Shown here piece by piece: positions 1 to 7,779 of a stretch of DNA of 57,539 bases; within the stretch, counting starts at the first letter, position 1, and every line of letters begins with the position of its first letter. The position numbers and the translations under genes were made by a program. A model generated the notes under the pieces. The model worked only from the letters and a program-made list of their open reading frames with translations. It was not told where the DNA came from and made no database searches. Origin of the DNA: Aquibium sp. ELW1220 (GTDB lineage Bacteria > Pseudomonadota > Alphaproteobacteria > Rhizobiales > Rhizobiaceae); the NCBI RefSeq assembly GCF_030398385.1, contig NZ_JAOAOQ010000036.1, forward strand, positions 1 to 57,539. The letters are read 5' to 3'.

Positions 1-837
1 GCGCCGGCCGCCGACGCCGCCACGCAGCCTGCCGAGCCCGCCGCCCCGCAGGTCGCTAGCGAGCCCGCACAGCCGACCGCCGAAAAGCCCGCCGCCGAGA
101 TGGCCGCCGCTACGCCGCAGCTCTCCGAGCCGCAGCCCGCGGCGCCGGCTGCGGATGCCGCCGCACAGCCTGCCGAGCCCGCCGCTCCGCAGGTCGCGGC
201 CAGCGATCCCGCACAGCCGACCGCCGAAAAGCCCGCCGCCGAGATGGCCGCCGCTACGCCGCAGCCATCCGAGCCGCAACCTGCCGCGCCGGCTGCGGAT
301 GCCGCCGCACAGCCTGCCGAGCCCGCCGCTCCGCAGGTGGCGGTCAGCGAGCCCGCCCAGCCGACCGCCGAAAAGCCCGCCGCCGAAATGGCAGCCGCTA
401 CACCGCAGCCGTCCGAACCCGCGCCCGCCGATGCAGCTTCGCAACCGGCCGACGCTCAGCCTGCCGATGCCGCCACGCAGCCTGCCGAGCCCGCCGCTCC
501 GCAGGTCGCGGTCAGCGAGCCCGCCCATCCGACCGCCGAAAAGCCCGCCGCCGAGATGGCCGCCGCTACGCCGCAGCCCTCCGAGCCGCAGCCCGCGGCG
601 CCGGCCGCCGCCGCCGTCACGCAGCCTGCCGAGCCCGCCGCCTCGCAGGTCGCGGTCAGCGAGCCTGCCCAGCCGACCGCCGAAAAGCCCGCCGCCGAGA
701 TGGCAGCCGCTACGCCGCAGCCGTCCGAACCCGCGCCCGCCGATGCAGCTTCGCAACCGGCCGAGACCCAGCCCGCCGATGCCGCCGCGAGCGAGCCTGC
801 GGCCGAACCGACCGCCGAGAAGCCGGCCGCCGAAATC
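1..837 (+). repeat. In-frame coding repeats in the LysM protein
   Basis: Repeat units encoding AAATPQPSEP-type starts recur at nt 100, 244, 388, 556, 700 and about 835, giving spacings of 144, 144, 168, 144 and 135 nt, all multiples of three. One unit carries an extra insertion and the last is degenerate. Whole-codon spacing points to expansion and contraction under selection for the frame. Confidence 0.85.
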
Positions 838-1221
838 GCCGCCGCCGCGCCGCAGCCGGCCGAGCCCCGGCCCGCCGCCGAAGCCACGGCACCGGCCTCC
901 GCCACCGAACAGGTCGCCGCCGCCGAGCCCGAGGCCGACGGCGTCGTCACCGTCATGGCTGCGCCGCTGCAGTCGGTCGACAGCTCGGTCATCATCCGGC
1001 GCGGCGACACGCTGTGGCGGATTTCGCGGCGCGTCTATGGTCGCGGCGTGCGCTACTCCACCATCTACCTCGCCAACCAGGAGCAGATCGAGGATCCCGA
1101 CCGCATCTGGCCGGGGCAGGTCTTCCGCGTGCCCGACAAGACCACCGAGGGCGAGGCCGCCGATCTCGAGGCCATGGGCGCCCAGATCGTTACGCCCGGA
1201 CCGGCGACGGTCGCGCAGTAG
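1..1221 (+). CDS. LysM-domain protein with Pro/Ala-rich repeats, 5' truncated
   Basis: The reading frame is open from the first base, so the N-terminus lies outside the window; the ATG at 100 is only an internal repeat methionine. The first ~310 visible residues are a low-complexity Ala/Pro/Glu/Gln region made of ~48-residue repeats containing AEKPAAEMAAATPQPSEP. The C-terminus (about nt 985-1135) is one LysM domain, recognisable from RRGDTLWRISRRVYG, a YLANQ segment and DRIWPGQVFRVP. LysM domains bind N-acetylglucosamine polymers such as peptidoglycan, so this is probably a cell-wall-associated protein with a flexible spacer. Nothing visible identifies an enzymatic domain; one could lie upstream. 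Confidence 0.85.
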   Translation, partial: APAADAATQPAEPAAPQVASEPAQPTAEKPAAEMAAATPQLSEPQPAAPAADAAAQPAEPAAPQVAASDPAQPTAEKPAAEMAAATPQPSEPQPAAPAADAAAQPAEPAAPQVAVSEPAQPTAEKPAAEMAAATPQPSEPAPADAASQPADAQPADAATQPAEPAAPQVAVSEPAHPTAEKPAAEMAAATPQPSEPQPAAPAAAAVTQPAEPAASQVAVSEPAQPTAEKPAAEMAAATPQPSEPAPADAASQPAETQPADAAASEPAAEPTAEKPAAEIAAAAPQPAEPRPAAEATAPASATEQVAAAEPEADGVVTVMAAPLQSVDSSVIIRRGDTLWRISRRVYGRGVRYSTIYLANQEQIEDPDRIWPGQVFRVPDKTTEGEAADLEAMGAQIVTPGPATVAQ

Positions 1222-1340
1222 GCGAGGGGCCTTCGTTCCCGACAAGCCGGCCCGTCGCTCCCGCGGCGGGCCGTTTCCGTTCCAGGACTGCGCCGTCATC
1301 CCGGCCGGGCCGCGCCATGGCCCTTGCGCGATCCCGATCC

Positions 1341-1363
1341 ATCGTTTATCGACGATGAACGAT
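1341..1363. promoter_or_regulatory. Palindrome overlapping the arsR-type start codon, probable operator
   Basis: Arms ATCGTT-t-ATCG and CGAT-g-AACGAT meet around a central A at 1352; 10 of 11 positions pair. The palindrome ends inside the ATG at 1362. ArsR/SmtB dimers bind imperfect AT-containing inverted repeats at their own promoters, so this is a good candidate autoregulatory operator. Binding itself is inferred. Confidence 0.65.
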
Positions 1364-1697
1364 GATGTCGACGCTCACCCGCTCCGCGCAGCCAGAGACC
1401 CGTGACGCTGCCCTGGCGGGCGCACTCGCCGCGCTCGGCCATCCGGCCCGGCTCGCGATCCTGCGTCATCTGGCGCAGCACGAGGCCTGCTGCTGCCGCG
1501 AGGTGGTCGAGCGGATCGATCTCGCCCAGTCCACCGTCTCGCAGCATCTCAAGGTGCTGGTGTCGGCCGGGCTGGTGCTCTACGAGCCGCAGAACCGCCG
1601 CTCGCGCTACACCGTCAACCGGCCGGCGCTCGACCGGCTGGCCGATCAGGTCGGCACGCTGCTCATCGCCTGCTGCGCCGGCCGGCAACAAGACTGA
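1362..1697 (+). CDS. ArsR/SmtB-family winged-helix regulator
   Basis: 111 aa, the usual size for ArsR-type repressors. The core reads LGHPARLAILRHLAQHEACCCREVVERI followed (after a short gap) by QSTVSQHLKVL, the recognition helix, and a beta-wing with NRRSRYTV. The three consecutive cysteines (about residues 43-45) sit at the start of the helix where metal- or metalloid-sensing family members carry ligands, and two more cysteines lie near the C-terminus (CCAG), so thiophilic metal or redox sensing is plausible but not shown. ATG 1362 is directly followed by a second ATG at 1365; either could be used. The exporter gene begins 32 nt downstream on the same strand, so the two are probably co-transcribed and the regulator may control the exporter. 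Confidence 0.88.
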   Translation: MMSTLTRSAQPETRDAALAGALAALGHPARLAILRHLAQHEACCCREVVERIDLAQSTVSQHLKVLVSAGLVLYEPQNRRSRYTVNRPALDRLADQVGTLLIACCAGRQQD

Positions 1698-1729
1698 ATC
1701 CCGAGGAACACGACCCAGGGGAGCCCATC

Positions 1730-3619
1730 GTGGCCGACAAGACCGTTTCCGCCGACTCCGGCTCGCTGCTGTCCACGCTGGCGAACCTGTGGCCCTACAT
1801 GTGGCCGGCCGACCGCGCCGACCTGAAGCTGCGCGTCGTCTGGGCCACCGCCTTTCTCGTCGTCGCCAAGCTGGTCCTGGTGCTGGTGCCCTATTTCTTC
1901 AAATGGGCCACCGATGCGCTGTCCGGCGAGGGCGCCGCGCCCGGCTGGCTGCCCGCCATTCTCGCCGGCCCGGTCATGCTGGTGGTTGCCTACAACGTCG
2001 TGCGCGTCGTCCAGCTCGGCTTCAACCAGCTGCGCGACGCGCTGTTTGCCCGCGTCGGCCAGCACGCCGTGCGCCAGCTCGCCTACCGCACCTTCGTGCA
2101 CCTGCACGCGCTGTCGCTGCGCTTCCATCTCGAGCGCCGCACCGGCGGCCTGTCGCGCGTCATCGAGCGCGGCGTCAAGGGCATCGAGACCATCGTCCGC
2201 TTCACCATCCTCAACACGCTGCCCACGGTCATCGAGTTCGCGCTGGTCGCCGTCATCTTCGCGGTGGCCTATGGCTGGATCTACGTCGCCGTCATCGCCG
2301 TCACCGTCTGGCTCTACACCTGGTTCACGGTGCGGGCGAGCGACTGGCGCATCTCCATCCGCCGCGAGATGAACGACTCGGACACCGACGCCAACACCAA
2401 GGCCGTCGATTCGCTGCTCAACTTCGAGACGGTGAAATACTTCAACAACGAGGAGATGGAGGCCCGCCGCTTCGACCGCTCGATGGAGCGCTACGAGGAG
2501 GCCGCCACCAAGACCTGGACCTCGCTCGGCTGGCTCAATTTCGGCCAGGGCGTCATCTTCGGCATCGGCATGGCCGTCGTCATGGCGCTCTCGGCCTGGG
2601 AGGTGACCCGCGGCACCCAGACCATCGGCGATTTCGTCTTCGTCAACGCCATGCTGATGCAGCTCTCGGTGCCGCTCAACTTCATCGGCTTCATCTACCG
2701 CGAGATCCGCCAGGGCCTCACCGACATCGAGAACATGTTCGACCTGCTCGACGTCGACCAGGAGGTCAAGGACAGGCCCGGCGCCGCCGCACTTGCGGTG
2801 AAGCAGGGCGCGGTCCGTTTCGACGACGTCCACTTTTCCTACGATCCGGCGCGGCCGATCCTCAAGGGCATCTCCTTCGAGGTGCCGGCCGGCCGCACGG
2901 TGGCCATCGTCGGCCCCTCGGGAGCGGGCAAGTCGACGCTGTCGCGCCTGCTCTTCCGCTTCTACGACATCCAGTCCGGCGCCATCACCATCGACGGCCA
3001 GGACGTCCGCGACGTCACGCAGGAGAGCCTGCGCGGCGCCATCGGCATGGTGCCGCAGGACACCGTGCTGTTCAACGACACGATTTTCTACAACATCCGC
3101 TACGGCCGGTTCTCCGCCTCCGAGGACGAGATCCGCAAGGCCGCCGAACTCGCCCAGATCGGCCCCTTCATCGAGGCCCTGCCGGACGGCTACCGTTCCA
3201 TGGTCGGCGAGCGCGGGCTGAAGCTCTCGGGCGGCGAAAAGCAGCGCGTGGCGATTGCCCGCACCATCCTCAAGGCACCGCCCATCCTCATCCTCGACGA
3301 GGCCACCTCCGCGCTCGACACCCACACCGAGCAGGAGATCCAGGCCGCCCTCGACCTCGTCAGCCGCGGCCGCACCACGCTGGTCATCGCCCACCGCCTG
3401 TCCACCGTCATCTCCGCCGACGAGATCATCGTCTTGAAGGACGGCCGCATCGCCGAAAAGGGCACCCACCGCGCCCTGCTCGACGCCAAAGGCCTCTACG
3501 CCGACATGTGGGACCGCCAGCGCGAAGCCACCGAAGCCGAGGAGCGCCTGCGCATCGCCCGCGAAACCGACGAAATGGGCGTCCTCGTCCGCCGCCGCAC
3601 GCCGGAGGTGGGGGCGTAG
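1730..3619 (+). CDS. ATM1/HMT1-type ABC exporter (fused TMD-NBD)
   Basis: 629 aa half-transporter. An N-terminal six-helix membrane domain spans roughly residues 30-335; the ATPase domain follows with Walker [10 protein letters not shown] (~395), signature LSGGEKQR (~499), Walker B ILILDEATSALD (~523) and the H-loop IAHRLST. The domain order and the NxxxFETVKYFNNE region match the mitochondrial ATM1 / bacterial heavy-metal-tolerance group, which exports glutathione conjugates and glutathione-metal complexes as a homodimer in the inner membrane. The start is GTG, supported by AGGGGAG six bases upstream (1717-1723); there is no better in-frame ATG. It lies 32 nt after an ArsR-type regulator, which fits a thiol- or metal-linked export function. 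Substrate is inferred. Confidence 0.9.
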   Translation: MADKTVSADSGSLLSTLANLWPYMWPADRADLKLRVVWATAFLVVAKLVLVLVPYFFKWATDALSGEGAAPGWLPAILAGPVMLVVAYNVVRVVQLGFNQLRDALFARVGQHAVRQLAYRTFVHLHALSLRFHLERRTGGLSRVIERGVKGIETIVRFTILNTLPTVIEFALVAVIFAVAYGWIYVAVIAVTVWLYTWFTVRASDWRISIRREMNDSDTDANTKAVDSLLNFETVKYFNNEEMEARRFDRSMERYEEAATKTWTSLGWLNFGQGVIFGIGMAVVMALSAWEVTRGTQTIGDFVFVNAMLMQLSVPLNFIGFIYREIRQGLTDIENMFDLLDVDQEVKDRPGAAALAVKQGAVRFDDVHFSYDPARPILKGISFEVPAGRTVAIVGPSGAGKSTLSRLLFRFYDIQSGAITIDGQDVRDVTQESLRGAIGMVPQDTVLFNDTIFYNIRYGRFSASEDEIRKAAELAQIGPFIEALPDGYRSMVGERGLKLSGGEKQRVAIARTILKAPPILILDEATSALDTHTEQEIQAALDLVSRGRTTLVIAHRLSTVISADEIIVLKDGRIAEKGTHRALLDAKGLYADMWDRQREATEAEERLRIARETDEMGVLVRRRTPEVGA

Positions 3620-3649
3620 GGCGCCGCCTGCCGGCAAGCCCCTCCGCAT

Positions 3650-5275
3650 CGTCATCCCGCAACGGCGTCCGCGCGCAGCGCAGGACGCCGTATCCGGGAT
3701 CCATGCCTCGCCGTCCATGCCCGCGATCCGGTGCACGACGAGGCCTGCCGCCGGCGTCGCCGCCGCCGTCGCCGCCGCCGTCGTCCGCGACCGCCGCCGT
3801 CCCTCCGCTGGCGCCGTTCCGCTGGCGTGGCCTCGTTCCCCTGCGTCGCACCCCACCTCCGTCGTCGCTGCGCGACGCCACCTCCGCCCCCACTTCGTGG
3901 GGTGGAGGATAGCCCGCCACAAGCGCCGACGCCCATCCTCCAACCCCACGAAGTGGGGGGGAGGTGCCGAGCGAAGCGAGGCGGAGGGGGGGGACCACGC
4001 GGACCGAACCGGAACCCGTCGCAGGCCTGCCTCGCCCGGCCTGGCCCTCCACCTTCGTCATCCCGGAACGACGTCCGAGCGCAGCGCAGGACGCCGTATC
4101 CGGGATCCACGCCTCGCCGCCCTTCCCCGCGCTCCGGTGCACGACGAGGCATGCTGCCGGCGTCGCCGTCGTCCGCGACCGCCGCCGTCCCTCCGCTGGC
4201 GCCGTTCCGCCGGCGTGGCCTCGTTCCCCTGCGTCGCACCCCCCTCCGTCGTCGCTGCGCGACGCCACCTCCGCCCCCACTTCGTGGGGTGGAGGATAGC
4301 CCGCCACAAGCGCCGACGCCCATCCTCCAACCCCACGAAGTGGGGGGGAGGTACCGAGCGAAGCGAGGCGGAGGGGGGGGACCACGCGGACCGAACCGGA
4401 ACCCGTCGCAGGCCTGCCTCGCCCGGCCTGGCCCTCCACCTTCGTCATCCCGGAACGACGTCCGAGCGCAGCGCAGGACGCCGTATCCGGGATCCACGCC
4501 TCGCCGCCCTTCCCCGCGCTCCGGTGCACGACGAGGCATGCTGCCGGCGTCGCCGTCGTCCGCGACCGCCGCCGTCCCTCCGCTGGCGCCGTTCCGCTGG
4601 CGTGGCCTCGTTCCCCTGCGTCGCGCCCCCCCTCCGTCGTCGCTGCGCGACGCCACCTCCGCCCCCACTTCGTGGGGTGGAGGATAGCCCGCCACAAGCG
4701 CCGACGCCCATCCTCCAACCCCACGAAGTGGGGGGGAGGTACCGAGCGAAGCGAGGCGGAGGGGGGGGACCACGCGGACCGAACCGGAACCCGTCGCAGG
4801 CCTGCCTCGCCCGGCCTGGCCCTCCACCTTCGTCATCCCGGAACGACGTCCGAGCGCAGCGCAGGACGACGTATCCGGGATCCACGCCTCGCCGCCCATC
4901 CCCGCGCTCCGGTGCACGACGAGGCATGCTGCCGGCGTCGCCGTCGTCCGCGACCGCCGCCGTCCCTCCGCTGGCGCCGTTCCGCTGGCGTGGCCTCGTT
5001 CCCCTGCGTCGCGCCCCCCCTCCGTCGTCGCTGCGCGACGCCACCTCCGCCCCCACTTCGTGGGGTGGAGGATAGCCCGCCACAAGCGCCGACGCCCATC
5101 CTCCAACCCCACGAAGTGGGGGGAGGTGCCGAGCGAAGCGAGGCGGAGGGGGGGGACCACGCGGACCGAACCGGAACCCGTGGCAGGCCTGCCTCGCCCG
5201 GCCTGCCCCCCCGCCTTCGTCATCCCGGAACGACGTCTGAGCGCAGCGCAGGACGACGTATCCGGGATCCATGCC
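3650..5275. repeat. Tandem array of ~387-bp composite repeat units, non-coding
   Basis: Four full units and one partial unit follow the exporter gene. Taking each unit from CGTCATCCCG, they begin at 3650, 4056, 4443, 4831 and 5218, so lengths are 406, 387, 388 and 387 bp plus a 58-bp stub. Unit 1 is longer because of a local gccgccgtc expansion near 3755-3785. Units 2-4 are almost identical. Each unit holds three palindromic modules: CGTCATCCCGG ... CCGGGATCC; CCCACTTCGTGGGG and its inverted copy; and CCGAGCGAAGCGAGG. Long open frames across this region on both strands are by-products of GC content and of a period divisible by three. I see no gene in it. Confidence 0.92.
3881..3964. repeat. 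Long inverted repeat inside unit 1 (recurs in every unit)
   Basis: Arm 3881-3910 (contains CCCCCACTTCGTGGGGTGGA) and arm 3935-3964 (contains CCCCACGAAGTGGGGG) are near-perfect reverse complements separated by 24 nt. Each arm also contains its own short palindrome ACTTCGT/ACGAAGT. The same structure lies at the equivalent place in units 2, 3 and 4. As RNA it could form a very stable hairpin just downstream of the exporter gene. Confidence 0.85.
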
Positions 5276-5576
5276 TCGGCGTCTGCCGTCCGGCGGGACG
5301 ATGGAAAAGGACCGGTGCCTCGTCTGCGCCGTCCAGCCTCTCGACATCGGCCCAGGCCTGCAACCCGGGTCTGCGCCTCCGCTCCGCTCCGGCTTCGCCT
5401 GCGATGACGAAGGTGAAGGGTGCGCCGCAGCGACGAAGCGGGCAGCCACGATGGTGAGGCGGCCGTGGCAGCGCTGGGAACCGTTCGTCGCCTGCGAAAT
5501 CAACCCCTTGCTGAAAATCTGTCCACGCTTTCCGCCGCGCATCGATACTGCGCCCGCGAAACCGGAGGATGCGGCG

Positions 5577-5975
5577 ATGAACTGGAGAAGGGAGGGGGAG
5601 GTGCTGGAAGAGATCCTGGCGCTGCTCGTCCTGCTCGCCGGTCTGGCCGACCGCACCGCCGGTCTGCCGCTGCTGCTTCAGCTGCCCGTGCTTGGGTTCC
5701 TGACGCGCGGCGAGAACGTGGCGCGCTCCTTCATCATCGGATTTCCGTCCGGAGCCATGGCCGCCGTCGTGACCTCGCACGCGACCGATCGCGCGGAACG
5801 GCTGGCTGCGGATCTGCGCGCCCTGGCGCGGATGCTGCGCACGCTGCTGGCGGCGCGGCGGCTCGCACGCTTCGTCACGTGCCCGGCCGCATCGCGCGCC
5901 GGCGTGATGCTGTCGCACCCGCTGGCCCGCCCGGAACGCCGGGTGCCGGCGCTGCCTGCGCCGGACAGTTCGTGA
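5577..5975 (+). CDS. Small hydrophobic protein, function unknown
   Basis: 132 aa. The frame is open from further upstream, but ATG 5577 (MNWRREGEVLEE) has GGAGG at 5564-5568 with ideal spacing, and the sequence upstream of it is repeat-derived. Residues ~10-60 are hydrophobic (ILALLVLLAGLADR, then LPLLLQLPVLGFLTRGENVA), which suggests one or two membrane helices or a hydrophobic helical bundle. The remainder is Arg/Ala-rich with LAADLRALARMLRTLLAARRLARF, an amphipathic helix. I do not recognise the family. It is isolated: the repeat array is upstream and psd begins 277 nt downstream. Confidence 0.6.
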   Translation: MNWRREGEVLEEILALLVLLAGLADRTAGLPLLLQLPVLGFLTRGENVARSFIIGFPSGAMAAVVTSHATDRAERLAADLRALARMLRTLLAARRLARFVTCPAASRAGVMLSHPLARPERRVPALPAPDSS

Positions 5976-6189
5976 TGATCGCCCGTCGTGACGGCCAGAT
6001 GCAACATGCTTGCCCGGCCGGCCGGCCCCCGCGCCGCCTGCCTCCCCGCGTAACGCGCGGCCGGAGGGCGCCGGCGCTTGCGCTGCGTCTCCTCCGCTCC
6101 TCCCCGCCGGGGGGCGAGCCCGGGCTGCGGACCCGTTGCGGCCGAACCGCGAGGGACACACGGGCCGGAACGCTTGGCCCAGCCGCGCG

Positions 6190-6216
6190 TTGCGGCGACG
6201 GTGCCTTTCCGATAAT
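6190..6216 (+). promoter_or_regulatory. Weak candidate sigma70 promoter for psd-pssA
   Basis: TTGCGG (6190-6195) and GATAAT (6211-6216) are separated by 15 nt, short of the preferred 17. The site lies 36 nt upstream of the psd ATG. It is suggestive only. Confidence 0.35.
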
Positions 6217-6252
6217 CATCGGCCCGCACCATCAAAGGAACCACCCCAGCGC

Positions 6253-6948
6253 ATGAGCATCCAGGATTCCATCAGGAACGCCTTCGTCCCCGTCCACCGC
6301 GAGGGCTGGCCCTTCATCGCCGCCTTCGCCGGGGCCTCCATCATCCTGGGCGTCTTCTCCACCAGCCTGTTCTGGATCGGCGCCATCCTGACGATGTGGT
6401 GCGCCTATTTCTTCCGCGATCCCGAGCGGGTCACCCCGGTCGACGACCGGCTGGTGATCAGCCCCGCCGACGGCATCGTCTCGGCCGTCGGGCCGGCCGT
6501 GCCGCCGCGCGAACTCGGCCTCGGCGATACCGAGATGCTGCGCATCTCCGTGTTCATGAACGTGTTTTCCTGCCACGTGAACCGCGCGCCGGTGCGCGGC
6601 CGCATTTCGCGCATCGAGCACCGCGCCGGAAAATTCCTCAACGCCGAGCTCGACAAGGCGAGCCAGGAAAACGAGCGCAACGGCCTCGTCATCGACAGCC
6701 CGCACGGCCCCGTCGCCACCGTGCAGATCGCCGGCCTCGTCGCCCGGCGTATCCTGTGCTTCGTCGACGAAGCCACCAACATCGCGGTCGGCGACCGCAT
6801 CGGCCTGATTCGCTTCGGCTCGCGGGTCGACGTCTTCCTGCCGGCCGGCGCGGTGGCCAAGGTGTTCCACGGCCAGACGGCGGTGGCGGGCGAGACGGTG
6901 CTGGCCGAGTTCGGCGGTATCGCCACGCCGCTGATGCGGGTGACCTGA
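6253..6948 (+). CDS. psd: Phosphatidylserine decarboxylase proenzyme
   Basis: 231 aa, the short Psd form typical of Alphaproteobacteria. It converts phosphatidylserine to phosphatidylethanolamine at the inner membrane. The N-terminus has two hydrophobic stretches ([17 protein letters not shown] and [15 protein letters not shown]) followed by [21 protein letters not shown] and the [14 protein letters not shown] block are family signatures. The self-cleavage site that yields the pyruvoyl prosthetic group is the Gly-Ser of [11 protein letters not shown], Ser ~190. Start ATG 6253 was chosen over an upstream frame extension because AAAGGA precedes it and MSIQDSIRN is the usual beginning. pssA follows after 3 nt, so the two consecutive steps are coupled. 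Confidence 0.96.
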   Translation: MSIQDSIRNAFVPVHREGWPFIAAFAGASIILGVFSTSLFWIGAILTMWCAYFFRDPERVTPVDDRLVISPADGIVSAVGPAVPPRELGLGDTEMLRISVFMNVFSCHVNRAPVRGRISRIEHRAGKFLNAELDKASQENERNGLVIDSPHGPVATVQIAGLVARRILCFVDEATNIAVGDRIGLIRFGSRVDVFLPAGAVAKVFHGQTAVAGETVLAEFGGIATPLMRVT

Positions 6949-6951
6949 GCG

Positions 6952-7779
6952 GTGGCCGATCCCCTCCAGCCAGGCGACCCGGCGCGCCCTTCCGATCCGC
7001 GCGGCCCGCGCATCCGCGAGATCCCGCTGCGCATGGTGCTGCCCAACCTCGTCACGGTGCTCGCCGTCTGCGCCGGGCTGACGGGCATCAGGCTCGCCTT
7101 CGAGGGCCGCATCGAGCTGGCCGTGGCGATGGTGCTGCTGGCAGCCTTTCTCGACGGGCTCGACGGTCGCGTCGCGCGGGCGCTGAAGGCGACGTCGAAA
7201 TTCGGCGCCGAGATGGATTCGCTTGCCGACATCGTCAATTTCGGCGTCGCGCCGGGCCTCGTCCTCTATGCCTATCTGCTCGACGGCGCCGGTGCCCCGG
7301 GCTGGATCGCCGCGCTGCTCTTCGCCATCGCCTGCGGCCTGCGTCTCGCGCGCTTCAACGTCATGGCCCACGAGCCCGACCGCGACAACTGGCGCTCGGG
7401 CTATTTCACCGGCGTGCCGGCACCGGCCGGCGCGATGCTCGTCCTGCTGCCGGCCTATCTCGGCTTTCTGGGCTTTCCGCAGTCGGTCGGCTTTGCCTGG
7501 TTCTCCACGGTGTTCACCGCGCTGGTCGCCTTCCTGCTGGTCAGCCGCATCCCGCTCTGGTCGGGCAAGAACATGGGCCGCATCCGCAGCGACCTGATGC
7601 TGCCGCTGCTTCTGGTGATCGTGCTCTACGTGCTCCTGCTGTTCAACTACCCCTGGCACACGATGACGGTGACGGCGCTCGGCTACCTCGCCTTCATCCC
7701 GGTCAGCTGGATCGCCTACCGCCGCCGCGAGACGGCCGAGGAGCGCGACGCGGCGGAGCCGGTGGCCGCGCCCGACTGA
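6952..7779 (+). CDS. pssA: CDP-diacylglycerol--serine O-phosphatidyltransferase
   Basis: 275 aa integral membrane enzyme that makes phosphatidylserine from CDP-diacylglycerol and serine, the substrate of the adjacent psd product. The CDP-alcohol phosphotransferase motif D-x2-DG-x2-AR-x8-G-x3-D-x3-D is complete: D68, D71, G72, A75, R76, G85, D89 and D93. About eight hydrophobic segments follow. The start is taken as GTG 6952, three bases after the psd stop; ATG 7033 (MVLPNLVTVL) is a conceivable alternative that would drop 27 mostly hydrophilic residues. Its stop codon abuts the convergent transporter gene. Confidence 0.94.
   Translation: MADPLQPGDPARPSDPRGPRIREIPLRMVLPNLVTVLAVCAGLTGIRLAFEGRIELAVAMVLLAAFLDGLDGRVARALKATSKFGAEMDSLADIVNFGVAPGLVLYAYLLDGAGAPGWIAALLFAIACGLRLARFNVMAHEPDRDNWRSGYFTGVPAPAGAMLVLLPAYLGFLGFPQSVGFAWFSTVFTALVAFLLVSRIPLWSGKNMGRIRSDLMLPLLLVIVLYVLLLFNYPWHTMTVTALGYLAFIPVSWIAYRRRETAEERDAAEPVAAPD

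Noticed and set aside
1402-3912. 836-codon frame overlapping the ABC exporter
   Set aside because: It is the +1/+2 shadow of the exporter gene, Arg/Ala/Pro-rich, while the 1730-3619 frame has all ABC motifs.
1646-3949. 767-codon antisense frame under the exporter
   Set aside because: Asp/Gly/His-rich antisense shadow typical of GC-rich genes; no domain.
3650-5275. CRISPR array
   Set aside because: The repeats are ~387 bp and contiguous; there are no short repeats with unique spacers and no cas genes.
3652-5656. Several long open frames on both strands across the 387-bp array, up to ~520 codons
   Set aside because: They are repeats of the same Arg/Pro/Gly-rich strings in all frames, a result of GC content and a period divisible by three. 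No ribosome-binding sites or protein-like composition.
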